The notes beneath the pieces were generated by a model that worked only from the letters and a program-made list of their open reading frames with translations, ran no database searches and had not been told where the DNA came from. Shown here one piece after another: positions 52,315 through 58,487 of a stretch of 64,000 nucleotides of DNA (positions within the stretch are counted from its first letter, which is position 1; every line of letters starts with the position of its first letter). A program made the position numbers and the translations under genes. This stretch comes from Hymenobacter ruricola (lineage in GTDB: Bacteria > Bacteroidota > Bacteroidia > Cytophagales > Hymenobacteraceae), in the NCBI RefSeq assembly GCF_015694525.1, contig NZ_JADQDM010000012.1, positions 1-64,000 of the forward strand, in the 5' to 3' direction.

Positions 52315-53253
52315 TCAATCTGTCTTTTTGTTTTCGCTCCTTTTTAAGTAACCTTTCAAGCTTGGCAATTTGCCTGCCATAGGAATTTCGTCACTATGGG
52401 AAATAAATACACGCTTATTAGGTGAATTAGATATTTTCAATTCAGTCATTATTGCCCCAATCAAATCACGGCTTTGCACAACTGCTCGTAGTATTCGTTC
52501 TGTTACTGCAATTGTTTTTCCAGTTGAACCATCAACTGAAGCTCTGCTTAAATCGTCTTCGGTAATTTGCTGCATTAATACCAAGTTCCTTCTCAGCAGC
52601 AGTATTGGCTCCTCTACCCTTGCTATTTGTGCAGATAAACCTGCATCTTCCTTAGCTGTATCTACTAATCCTGCTATTAGTCTCTGTTGATTACGAGTGA
52701 GCGTTAAAAGCTCCTCCAATATTTCAGAATCCTTTCCTGTCTTAGTTTCTTCCTTAATATCTGGCTCATCTTTTACAACAATTTTAGCTAACTCTTCTTC
52801 GAGATTAGGCCACCATATTTCAAATGTTTTCGCCAATTGCGCGGGTGGAATTTGGTCATCTGTGCTATTGACATTATTAATTGTCTCTAATAGCCTAAAG
52901 GTGTCTTCTTTATTAGAAGCTGTTGTTTGAAATTGAAGTAATGGCCCTTTCAAATCCGAGGGTTTTAATCGAAAAAGGAAAGGAACTACGTGTGCGCTTT
53001 CTATGGCCTTTGATAGAGCGCCAGCTTCAAAATTCAACCAAGGAGCGGAGAGGTTGTCTTTAGTGACACACAGGATGCCGAAGCTAGTTTCTTGTAACTC
53101 TTTTGCGATATCAGCAGACCATCTTGTTCCTTTTTTGATATCTTCTGATGACACGTAAGGCTTTACAGATTGTATTACGCAAGGCAACCACTCTCTTAAC
53201 GTCGTAGCAACTTTTTGACTCACTGAGCCTGACCAGCTTAAAAATATTTTCAT
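52315..53253 (-). CDS. TIR-domain protein, AT-rich
   Basis: The ATG at 53253 (MKIFLSWSGSVSQKVATTLR) gives 312 residues. The TIR fold covers about residues 1-120; the likely catalytic Glu is Glu76 in PWLNFEAGALSK. The C-terminal half is helical and lacks a named sensor domain. Bacterial TIR proteins of this size often act as NAD-consuming immune effectors. No known partner, such as a Thoeris ThsA or an Argonaute gene, is beside it. The gene is far lower in GC than its surroundings, a sign of horizontal gain. It is the last gene of array 2, just behind repeat copy A. Confidence 0.82.
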   Translation of the reverse strand: MKIFLSWSGSVSQKVATTLREWLPCVIQSVKPYVSSEDIKKGTRWSADIAKELQETSFGILCVTKDNLSAPWLNFEAGALSKAIESAHVVPFLFRLKPSDLKGPLLQFQTTASNKEDTFRLLETINNVNSTDDQIPPAQLAKTFEIWWPNLEEELAKIVVKDEPDIKEETKTGKDSEILEELLTLTRNQQRLIAGLVDTAKEDAGLSAQIARVEEPILLLRRNLVLMQQITEDDLSRASVDGSTGKTIAVTERILRAVVQSRDLIGAIMTELKISNSPNKRVFISHSDEIPMAGKLPSLKGYLKRSENKKTD

Positions 53254-53294
53254 TGCATCGTGCGATGGTAAGGTACTATTGACTTTATGTGGCA

Positions 53295-53345
53295 AGCTAC
53301 ACAAGAAGCTCCTGTTTCTTCAGCGGCGGGGGCAGCGGGCGGGGG
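53295..53345. repeat. Array 2 repeat, copy A (type I)
   Basis: AGCTACACAAGAAGCTCC then CAGCGGCGGGGGCAGCGGGC. It sits between the toxin-like gene at 53347 and the TIR gene start. Confidence 0.85.
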
Positions 53346-53346
53346 A

Positions 53347-53769
53347 CTATTTTGTTTTGAGCACGTACCAGATGTTATATCGGTCATGGCTGATGTCGTA
53401 GTTGGGCAGGCTCAGGTGCTGGCAGTAGAAGGCAAACCGTTGAGGGACCGAAAAAGGCTGCTTGATGAGGTGTTGCACAATATCGGGCTCAAACGTAGCC
53501 AGGTAGTAGCGCTTCACCCGGAAAATGGCTTGCCACAGCGCAGCCTTTGCTTGGCGCGGGTAGCGGCTGAAATCGGCCGGAATGCTGCTGCCGAGCGGGA
53601 ATAGCTGGAAGTCACTGTGGTAGATGAACCGTCCGTCGTCGGTCATCGAGCGAATTTCATAGGTTTGGGTCAGCACGTCCCAATCAGGATGCAGGTGCCG
53701 GATGCTATACTCAATGTAGCCACCGTGCCGGTCGCACTCACACCGCAGGCAATGCGGGTCATTTAGCAC
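53347..53769 (-). CDS. Unrecognised larger protein of a two-gene module, copy 1
   Basis: The GTG at 53769 gives 140 residues starting LNDPHCLRCECDRHGG after the initial Met. The Cys7/Cys10/Cys12/His15 cluster could bind metal. The remainder is Tyr/Phe-rich (YHSDFQLFPLGSSIPADFSR; IFRVKRYYLATFEPDI). The start overlaps the end of the small upstream gene by 11 bp, an overlap typical of toxin-antitoxin pairs. A second copy at 56269-56691 differs at 10 of 140 residues. I do not recognise the family; toxin-like function is inferred from context only. Confidence 0.72.
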   Translation of the reverse strand: MLNDPHCLRCECDRHGGYIEYSIRHLHPDWDVLTQTYEIRSMTDDGRFIYHSDFQLFPLGSSIPADFSRYPRQAKAALWQAIFRVKRYYLATFEPDIVQHLIKQPFSVPQRFAFYCQHLSLPNYDISHDRYNIWYVLKTK

Positions 53770-53938
53770 CTTCGCCAGCTTGCAGCTTTGTGAATGCTTC
53801 TGCCGACTTGGTGCCTGTCGCTTGTTCGTGCGCTTCGTAGCGCTGGCGCAGGGCTTTGAACGCCGCCCGCTTGCGCGCTTCACTCAACACCACCTCGGGC
53901 GCTGAAGCATCGGACGGAAGTTGAGTAGTCGTTTTCAT
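53759..53938 (-). CDS. Small antitoxin-like protein of the two-gene module, copy 1
   Basis: The ATG at 53938 gives 59 residues (MKTTTQLPSDASAPEVVLSE, then ARKRAAFKALRQRYEAHEQA). It is helical and strongly charged, as small antitoxins often are. It is shorter than most gene-finder cut-offs and easily missed, since the larger gene can be read as a longer frame on the same strand. The second copy at 56681-56860 differs at 7 of 59 residues. A TATCTTAG box lies 5 bp before the ATG. Confidence 0.68.
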   Translation of the reverse strand: MKTTTQLPSDASAPEVVLSEARKRAAFKALRQRYEAHEQATGTKSAEAFTKLQAGEGAK

Positions 53939-53981
53939 GGTTACTAAGATACGCTCCGCTTTGGAAATCAGTTCGAGGCTC

Positions 53982-54038
53982 AGCTACTAAAGAAGCTGTG
54001 GTTTCGTTCCAGCGGCGGGGCAGCGGGCGGGGGTGGTG
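53982..54038. repeat. Array 2 repeat, copy B (type I)
   Basis: AGCTACTAAAGAAGCTGTGG then CAGCGGCGGGGCAGCGGGCG. With its flank it is nearly identical to copy J. Confidence 0.85.
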
Positions 54039-54044
54039 TGGCCG

Positions 54045-54098
54045 TTGGAGAGAAGCTGTGGTATCGTTCTAGCGGCGGCGGCAGCGGGCGGGGGAAGG
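54045..54098. repeat. Array 2 repeat, copy C (type II)
   Basis: TTGGAGAGAAGCTGTGGTAT then AGCGGCGGCGGCAGCGGGCG. Confidence 0.85.
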
Positions 54099-54120
54099 TG
54101 AGGCGGCCGGGACTTTGCCG

Positions 54121-54172
54121 TTGGAGAGAAGCTGTGGTATCGTTCCAGCGGCGGGGGCGGCGGGCGGGGGGA
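54121..54172. repeat. Array 2 repeat, copy D (type II)
   Basis: TTGGAGAGAAGCTGTGGTAT then AGCGGCGGGGGCGGCGGGCG, with copy C 76 bp away in tandem. Confidence 0.85.
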
Positions 54173-54195
54173 GCCGTGGGGATATACCGGGGCAA

Positions 54196-54471
54196 CTACT
54201 TATCGTCATAGTGGAAGCGGCATTGGGCAATGAAGACGGTATCGCCGCTCAGCCGATACACGAGCCGGTGTTCCTGCGTGATGCGGCGCGACCAGAAGCC
54301 TTTGCGGTCCCCTTTCAACGGTTCGGGCTTGCCGCGCCCGGTGAAAGGCGTGCGCACGCATTCCTTCAACAACTCGTTGACTTTGGCCAGAATCGTTTCG
54401 TCGTTTTCCTGCCAGTACAGGTAATCTTCCCAGGCGTAAGTGGTCCAGGAAATGTTTACTGCTGCGGCCAT
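54196..54471 (-). CDS. Txe/YoeB-family toxin 1
   Basis: This 91-residue RelE-superfamily RNase contains YAWEDYLYWQENDETILAKV, GKPEPLKGDRKGFWSRRITQ and EHRLVYRLSGDTV, ending in CRFHYDD. The Glu, Arg and C-terminal His-Tyr expected in YoeB active sites are present. YoeB cuts mRNA at the ribosomal A site. Its ATG lies inside the end of the antitoxin gene (16-bp overlap). Two paralogous pairs lie at 55674 and 56964. Confidence 0.9.
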   Translation of the reverse strand: MAAAVNISWTTYAWEDYLYWQENDETILAKVNELLKECVRTPFTGRGKPEPLKGDRKGFWSRRITQEHRLVYRLSGDTVFIAQCRFHYDDK

Positions 54472-54683
54472 TCCCGAACGGTGGTTTCGCCTCGTTCGAT
54501 TTCTTCCATCGCCGCCAATAGTCTTTCCCGGTTGGTTCGGGTACTCATCAGGTACTCCGTCGTGTCCTGTTTCCCTTTTTTAGCGGGCTTGGTTTCGGGC
54601 GTGAGTTTCACGTAGGAAAACGCTTGCAGTAGCTCTCTGATGAACTCCTGCTTTTGGTCGGGTATTTCGAGGGTGAATTTCAT
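54456..54683 (-). CDS. Antitoxin of YoeB pair 1
   Basis: The ATG at 54683 (MKFTLEIPDQKQEFIRELLQ) gives 75 residues; an upstream in-frame TTG is rejected in favour of the ATG. It shares an N-terminal LEIPD/LEFPD block with the antitoxins at 55939 and 57221 and is not a classic YefM. TAGTTTTG lies six bases before the ATG, so its mRNA may be leaderless. Confidence 0.85.
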   Translation of the reverse strand: MKFTLEIPDQKQEFIRELLQAFSYVKLTPETKPAKKGKQDTTEYLMSTRTNRERLLAAMEEIERGETTVREWPQQ

Positions 54684-54689
54684 ACCATC

Positions 54690-54697
54690 CAAAACTA
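54690..54697 (-). promoter_or_regulatory. -7 box of YoeB pair 1
   Basis: TAGTTTTG on the minus strand matches TAnnTTTG exactly and ends 6 bp before the antitoxin ATG. The same box with the same spacing stands before two other YoeB pairs. Confidence 0.6.
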
Positions 54698-54732
54698 CAA
54701 AGATTCCGCTTAGTTCCTCACGCCTGCTACCG

Positions 54733-54787
54733 CTACCTAAGCAGCTTCCGTTTCTTTCAGCGGCGGGGGCAGCGGGCGGGGGAGTGG
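54733..54787. repeat. Array 2 repeat, copy E (type I)
   Basis: CTACCTAAGCAGCTTCCG then CAGCGGCGGGGGCAGCGGGC. Confidence 0.8.
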
Positions 54788-54794
54788 CGGGGTC

Positions 54795-54850
54795 GTTGGA
54801 GAGAAGCTGTGGTATCGTTCTGGCGGCAGGGCAGCGGGCGGGAGTGGTGG
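54795..54850. repeat. Array 2 repeat, copy F (type II)
   Basis: TTGGAGAGAAGCTGTGGTAT then GGCGGCAGGGCAGCGGGCGG. Confidence 0.85.
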
Positions 54851-54860
54851 GGCCGGGCCG

Positions 54861-54909
54861 TTGGCGAGAAGCGGTAGTATCGTTCTGGCGGCGGGGGCAG
54901 CGGGCGGGT
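54861..54909. repeat. Array 2 repeat, copy G (type II)
   Basis: TTGGCGAGAAGCGGTAGTAT then GGCGGCGGGGGCAGCGGGCG, ending 2 bp before the VapC stop codon. Confidence 0.85.
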
Positions 54910-54910
54910 G

Positions 54911-55327
54911 TTAAGGATTGTCAATCCAGTTTTCCTGCACCAAGCCGGAGATATCGGCAAAGTGGCGGGTGTTGCGCGTGACGAGGGTGAGGCCGTGCCG
55001 GATGGCGGTGCAGCCTATCATCAGGTCGAAATCATCGACGGGACGGCCGACCCGACGCAGGCGTGTCTTCTCGGCGGCGTAGTGCTCGAAGCAGTCCGCA
55101 ATAGGCAAAATGTGGCCTTCAAAGGCGGTGCGCAGCCCATTTAGCGCCAGCCGGTTGGCAGCCTGCTTAGTTGGGGCGCTGTTGGCCACGCCGTATAACA
55201 TTTCGGCAATGGTCAGCTCACTGATAAAGCAGTTATCGAAACCGATATTATCTAGCTTTTCGACAATGCCGTATTCGTTTTTGGTAAAATGAATGCAGAT
55301 GTTGGTATCCAGCAAATAGTAGCTCAT
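54911..55327 (-). CDS. vapC: VapC-type PIN toxin 1
   Basis: This 138-residue PIN-domain RNase starts MSYYLLDTNICIHFTKNEYG and continues ISELTIAEMLYGVANS, GRPVDDFDLMIGCTAIRHGL and TLVTRNTRHFADISGL. All four acidic positions of the VapC metal site appear present. VapC toxins usually cut initiator tRNA or rRNA. Its ATG overlaps the antitoxin stop by 4 bp. A related pair lies at 57620. Confidence 0.9.
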   Translation of the reverse strand: MSYYLLDTNICIHFTKNEYGIVEKLDNIGFDNCFISELTIAEMLYGVANSAPTKQAANRLALNGLRTAFEGHILPIADCFEHYAAEKTRLRRVGRPVDDFDLMIGCTAIRHGLTLVTRNTRHFADISGLVQENWIDNP

Positions 55328-55563
55328 AGCTCTATATCGCGGTCGCGGAAGTGCCGCGATTCCATCAGCATCTTATTGATTTCATCCCCGCTTTCGTTGG
55401 ATTGCCAGGAACCTACTAGCGCTAAAAAGCGCTGCCGCCGCTCTTCCTCGGAAATAGCAGTGACCGGAGGCGTAGTAGTAGCTTTCACGCCCAACCGCTG
55501 CGCCAGACTCAGCAGCAAGTGCAGGTCGGAATCGTTAGTGGGTTCTAAGACGAGGGTAGTCAT
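55324..55563 (-). CDS. VapB-type antitoxin 1
   Basis: The ATG at 55563 (MTTLVLEPTNDSDLHLLLSL) gives 79 residues. It looks like a small ligand-binding antitoxin with a helical middle and a tail ESRHFRDRDIEL. Its stop overlaps the VapC ATG by 4 bp. TAGCTTTG lies about 45 bp upstream, just beside repeat copy H. Confidence 0.82.
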   Translation of the reverse strand: MTTLVLEPTNDSDLHLLLSLAQRLGVKATTTPPVTAISEEERRQRFLALVGSWQSNESGDEINKMLMESRHFRDRDIEL

Positions 55564-55613
55564 GGTTGGCAGATGCTGAATGACGAAGTGAAACGATGCC
55601 GCTTCCAAAGCTA

Positions 55614-55670
55614 AGCTACACAGAAGCTTCAGTTTTTTCAGCGGCGGGGGCAGCGGGCGGGGGTGGTGGA
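55614..55670. repeat. Array 2 repeat, copy H (type I)
   Basis: AGCTACACAGAAGCTTCAGT then CAGCGGCGGGGGCAGCGGGC. It ends about 3 bp before the stop of YoeB 2. Confidence 0.87.
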
Positions 55671-55673
55671 GGG

Positions 55674-55946
55674 TTATTTGTCGCCGTAGTGTTCGCCGCA
55701 TTGGGCGATACGCAGGTTATCGCCTTCGGCTTTGTAAATCAAGCGGTGTTCCTGCGTGATGCGGCGCGACCAATAGCCCTTATAGGCGTTACCTTTCAAT
55801 GGTTCCGGCTTGCCCGTACCAGCGAAAGGAGTACGGGCGCACTCGCGCAGCAGGGTGTTGATTTTTGCCAGAATTTTGGAGTCGGTGCGCTGCCAGTAGA
55901 GGTACTGCTCCCACGCGTCGGGCGCCCAGCAGAGCGTTCTATTCAT
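55674..55946 (-). CDS. Txe/YoeB-family toxin 2
   Basis: The ATG at 55946 gives 90 residues (WAPDAWEQYLYWQRTDSKIL; GYWSRRITQEHRLIYKAEGD), ending CGEHYGDK. Active-site residues match toxin 1. It overlaps the antitoxin end by 8 bp. An upstream TTG in frame is less likely as a start. Confidence 0.9.
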   Translation of the reverse strand: MNRTLCWAPDAWEQYLYWQRTDSKILAKINTLLRECARTPFAGTGKPEPLKGNAYKGYWSRRITQEHRLIYKAEGDNLRIAQCGEHYGDK

Positions 55947-56157
55947 TATCAATCAGGTCGTGCACTTCGCCCTGCCCCTTTTCGAGCCGTTCGATGGCCG
56001 CCAGCACGCGGGCATGATTGGCGGGGTTGCTTTCCAGGTGCTGCGTGGCATCCATCGTTTTGGAGCGTATGGGCCGGGCTTTCATGTAGGGCAAGCTATG
56101 CAGCAGCTCCATCACAAAGGCAGCTTTTTCGTCGGGGAATTCGAGGGCGACTTTCAT
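55939..56157 (-). CDS. Antitoxin of YoeB pair 2
   Basis: The ATG at 56157 (MKVALEFPDEKAAFVMELLH) gives 72 residues. It is the most diverged of the three YoeB antitoxins but keeps the spacing and tail ERLEKGQGEVHDLIDNE. TAGTTTTG ends six bases before the ATG. Confidence 0.84.
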   Translation of the reverse strand: MKVALEFPDEKAAFVMELLHSLPYMKARPIRSKTMDATQHLESNPANHARVLAAIERLEKGQGEVHDLIDNE

Positions 56158-56163
56158 ACTATC

Positions 56164-56171
56164 CAAAACTA
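56164..56171 (-). promoter_or_regulatory. -7 box of YoeB pair 2
   Basis: TAGTTTTG on the minus strand, 6 bp before the antitoxin ATG. Confidence 0.6.
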
Positions 56172-56205
56172 CGAAGTTTCGGCTTAGTTCCTGACGCCTG
56201 CTTGC

Positions 56206-56260
56206 AGCTACCCAAGAAGCCGTCGTATCGTTCTAGCGGCGGGGGCGGCGGGTGGTGGTG
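56206..56260. repeat. Array 2 repeat, copy I (type I)
   Basis: AGCTACCCAAGAAGCCGTCG then AGCGGCGGGGGCGGCGGGTG, slightly diverged. It lies about 9 bp from the stop of the gene at 56269. Confidence 0.83.
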
Positions 56261-56268
56261 TGGTGGGA

Positions 56269-56691
56269 CTACTCCGCTTTGAGCACGTACCAGATGTTGT
56301 AACGGCCGTGGCTGATGTCGTAGTTGGGCAGGCTCAGGTGCTGGCGGTAGAAGGCAAACCGTTGCGAAACCGAAAACGGCTGCTTGACGAGGTGCTGCAC
56401 AATATCGGGCTCGAACGTGGCCAGATAGTAGCGCTTCACCCGGAAAATGGCTTGCCACAGCGCTGCCTTTGCTTCGCGCGGGTAGCGGCTGAAATCGGCC
56501 GGAATGCTGCTGCCGAGCGGGAATAGCTGGAAGTCGCTGTGGTAGATGGACCGCCCGTCGTCGGTCATCGAGCGGATTTCATAGGTTTGGGTCAGCATGT
56601 CCCACTCGGGGTGCAAGTGCCGGATGCTGTATTCTATGTAGCCGCCGTGCCGGTCGCACTCGCACCGCAGGCAATGCGGGTCATTGAGCAC
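56269..56691 (-). CDS. Unrecognised larger protein of the two-gene module, copy 2
   Basis: The GTG at 56691 gives 140 residues, 130 identical to copy 1 at 53347. The N-terminal Cys/His cluster (PHCLRCECDRHGG) is fully conserved, and changes are scattered singly, so both copies seem to be kept functional. The overlap with the small gene (11 bp) is the same. Together the two copies give the best evidence that this pair is a real unit. Confidence 0.72.
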   Translation of the reverse strand: MLNDPHCLRCECDRHGGYIEYSIRHLHPEWDMLTQTYEIRSMTDDGRSIYHSDFQLFPLGSSIPADFSRYPREAKAALWQAIFRVKRYYLATFEPDIVQHLVKQPFSVSQRFAFYRQHLSLPNYDISHGRYNIWYVLKAE

Positions 56692-56860
56692 CCTTTGCTG
56701 CTTGCAGTTGTGCGAATGCCTCAGCCGACTTGGTGCCTGTTGCTTTCTCGTGCGCTTCGTAGCGTTGGCGCAGGGCTTTGAACGCCGCCCGCTTGCGCGC
56801 TTCACTCAACACCACCTCGGGCGTTGAAGCATCGGACGGAAGTTGAGTAGTCGTTTTCAT
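56681..56860 (-). CDS. Small antitoxin-like protein of the two-gene module, copy 2
   Basis: The ATG at 56860 gives 59 residues (MKTTTQLPSDASTPEVVLSE), with 52 of 59 matching copy 1; most changes are near the C-terminus (FAQLQAAKGAQ). A TATCTTAG box lies 5 bp upstream. The identical upstream sequence in both copies extends through the adjacent repeat. Confidence 0.68.
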   Translation of the reverse strand: MKTTTQLPSDASTPEVVLSEARKRAAFKALRQRYEAHEKATGTKSAEAFAQLQAAKGAQ

Positions 56861-56902
56861 GGTTACTAAGATACGCTCCGCTTTGGAAATCAGTTCGAGG
56901 CT

Positions 56903-56962
56903 CAGCTACTAAAGAAGCTGTGGTTTCGTTCCAGCGGCGGGGGCAGCGGGCGGGGGTGGTGG
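56903..56962. repeat. Array 2 repeat, copy J (type I)
   Basis: AGCTACTAAAGAAGCTGTGG then CAGCGGCGGGGGCAGCGGGC. It ends 1 bp from the stop of YoeB 3 and nearly matches copy B. Confidence 0.87.
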
Positions 56963-56963
56963 G

Positions 56964-57224
56964 CTACTTGTCGTAATGGTAGCGGCAATACAGAACCAGT
57001 ATCCGCTCACTGCTTATTTCATACACCAAACGGTGTTCATCAGTAATACGACGGGACCAGTAGCCGCGCAAATCCCCTTTTAACGCTTCGGGCTTGCCCT
57101 TGCCGGTGCGCGGGGTGCGCAAGCACTCCTGTAATAAGTCGTTTAGCTTGCGGAGCACTGCCTTATCGGTTTCCTGCCAATACAAGTAATGCTCCCACGC
57201 TTTCGGGGTCCAACTCAGAATCAT
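56964..57224 (-). CDS. Txe/YoeB-family toxin 3
   Basis: This 86-residue toxin contains SWTPKAWEHYLYWQETDKAV and GYWSRRITDEHRLVYEISSE, ending CRYHYDK, with all YoeB active-site features. Its ATG overlaps the antitoxin stop by 4 bp (ATGA). Confidence 0.9.
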   Translation of the reverse strand: MILSWTPKAWEHYLYWQETDKAVLRKLNDLLQECLRTPRTGKGKPEALKGDLRGYWSRRITDEHRLVYEISSERILVLYCRYHYDK

Positions 57225-57445
57225 TCTGCCGAAAGCAAGTCGTGGTTGACGACTTCCCCACGCCGGGCTTGCGCAATGGATTCCATCAACTCGCGGGCAT
57301 TGGCCGGGTTGCTGAGCAAGTATTCGGTGGTATCCTGCTTAGCAGCCTTGCCGCGAATCGGCGTGAGCTTTACAGACGTTACACGCCGGAGGAATTCCAG
57401 CACGAATTCCGCTTCCTGGTCTGGTATTTCGAGGGTGTATTTCAT
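57221..57445 (-). CDS. Antitoxin of YoeB pair 3
   Basis: The ATG at 57445 (MKYTLEIPDQEAEFVLEFLR) gives 74 residues and shares KQDTTEYL with antitoxin 1. It is closest to antitoxin 1, so pairs 1 and 3 may be recent copies. TAGTTTTG ends six bases before the ATG. Confidence 0.85.
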   Translation of the reverse strand: MKYTLEIPDQEAEFVLEFLRRVTSVKLTPIRGKAAKQDTTEYLLSNPANARELMESIAQARRGEVVNHDLLSAE

Positions 57446-57451
57446 ACTATC

Positions 57452-57459
57452 CAAAACTA
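57452..57459 (-). promoter_or_regulatory. -7 box of YoeB pair 3
   Basis: TAGTTTTG on the minus strand, 6 bp before the antitoxin ATG. Confidence 0.6.
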
Positions 57460-57493
57460 CAAAGATTCCGCATAGTTCCTGACGCCTGCCTGA

Positions 57494-57550
57494 AGCTACA
57501 CAAGAAGCTCTAGTTTCTTCAGCGGCGGGGGCAGTGGGCGGGGGTGGTGG
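57494..57550. repeat. Array 2 repeat, copy K (type I)
   Basis: AGCTACACAAGAAGCTCTAG then CAGCGGCGGGGGCAGTGGGC. Confidence 0.87.
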
Positions 57551-57556
57551 GGGCCG

Positions 57557-57614
57557 TTGGAGAGAAGCTGTGGTATCGTTCCAGCGGCGGGGGCAGCGGG
57601 CGGGAGTGGTGGGG
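57557..57614. repeat. Array 2 repeat, copy L (type II)
   Basis: TTGGAGAGAAGCTGTGGTAT then CAGCGGCGGGGGCAGCGGGC, ending about 5 bp before the stop of VapC 2. Confidence 0.87.
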
Positions 57615-57619
57615 CCGGG

Positions 57620-58069
57620 CTACTTTATATTAACCGATTGGTCTTCGGCCTGCTGCTCAATAGTCCAATCCTCTAAGGCAAGGCCTAACATATCGGCAAA
57701 ATGCCGCGTGTTGCGCGTGACCAACGTTAGCCCATGTGCCAGCGCCGTGCTTCCGATGAGCATGTCAAACTCGCCTTGCAGTCGGCCGATGCGCTTCAAT
57801 TGCGCCTTTTGCGTAGCGTAAGTTTCCAAAGCGGCTGAAAGCGCCAGCCGACGGGGCTTGGGAAACAGCAGCAGGAACTTGTTCAGGTTCTGCCGGTTGC
57901 TGGCCTGCCGGTCAGGGGCACTGTTGGCGATGCCGTAGAGTAATTCGGCAATCGTCAACTCGCTGATGAAGCAATTACGCAGCCCCACTTGCTCCACCTT
58001 GTTGTCAAGGTCAAAGTCGCCCTTCATCAAGTAGATGCAGATGTTGGTATCCAGTAGGTAGCGGCTCAT
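57620..58069 (-). CDS. vapC: VapC-type PIN toxin 2
   Basis: The ATG at 58069 (MSRYLLDTNICIYLMKGDFD) gives 149 residues. It shares ISELTIAELLYGIANSAP and TLVTRNTRHFADMLGLAL with VapC 1 and ends with a longer acidic tail. All PIN acidic residues are present. The start overlaps the antitoxin stop by 4 bp. Confidence 0.9.
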   Translation of the reverse strand: MSRYLLDTNICIYLMKGDFDLDNKVEQVGLRNCFISELTIAELLYGIANSAPDRQASNRQNLNKFLLLFPKPRRLALSAALETYATQKAQLKRIGRLQGEFDMLIGSTALAHGLTLVTRNTRHFADMLGLALEDWTIEQQAEDQSVNIK

Positions 58070-58356
58070 AAGTCCACTTCGCGCGGCTGGTCCTGGCGGT
58101 CGGCGTAGATGCGGCGCACCATTTCTTCGCCGCTTTCCTCCGATTTCCACGCGCCGAATAGCTCATGTAGCAATCGGTTTTGCTCTGCTTCGGTCAATTC
58201 TTCGCCTGCTTCGTTTCTCTCCGGCAGTGCTGTTTCGCCCGGCAGGTTTCGCTTGCCCCGGAACTTGGCAACCAAACCATCGGGGATGCTTTGCAGCCAG
58301 TGAAGCGCGGCAGCGGCCAGCTCGTCAGGAACCTCTAATTCTAGTGCAAATTTCAT
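58066..58356 (-). CDS. Antitoxin of VapC 2
   Basis: The ATG at 58356 (MKFALELEVPDELAAAALHW) gives 96 residues. It is unlike antitoxin 1 except for a short tail element (WKSEESGEEMVRRIYADRQD versus SNESGDEINKM). The start resembles the YoeB antitoxins (MKFxLELxxPD), which suggests exchange of antitoxin heads between cassettes. TAGCTTAG lies just upstream at the edge of copy M. Confidence 0.83.
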   Translation of the reverse strand: MKFALELEVPDELAAAALHWLQSIPDGLVAKFRGKRNLPGETALPERNEAGEELTEAEQNRLLHELFGAWKSEESGEEMVRRIYADRQDQPREVDL

Positions 58357-58363
58357 GTTACTA

Positions 58364-58413
58364 AGCTACGAAGAAGCTTTTGTTTCTCTCAGCGGCGGGG
58401 GCGGCGGGCGGGG
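58364..58413. repeat. Array 2 repeat, copy M (type I)
   Basis: AGCTACGAAGAAGCTTTTGT then CAGCGGCGGGGGCGGCGGGC. Confidence 0.83.
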
Positions 58414-58437
58414 TGTCGCGCGGAATGGCAGCTACTT

Positions 58438-58477
58438 CAAAAGCTTCGGTTTCTGCCGCAACGGGCGCGTGGGGCGG
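58438..58477. repeat. Degenerate array 2 repeat (N)
   Basis: AAAAGCTTCGGTTTCTGCCG then AACGGGCGCGTGGGGCGG keeps the AAGCTTC and G-rich halves in diverged form. Confidence 0.5.
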
Positions 58478-58487
58478 AGCAGGTGAG

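Noticed and set aside
53347..53883. A single 178-codon gene in place of the two-gene module
   Set aside because: Its first 38 residues overlap, in another frame, the small gene that is conserved in both copies; the GTG start with an 11-bp overlap explains both copies better.
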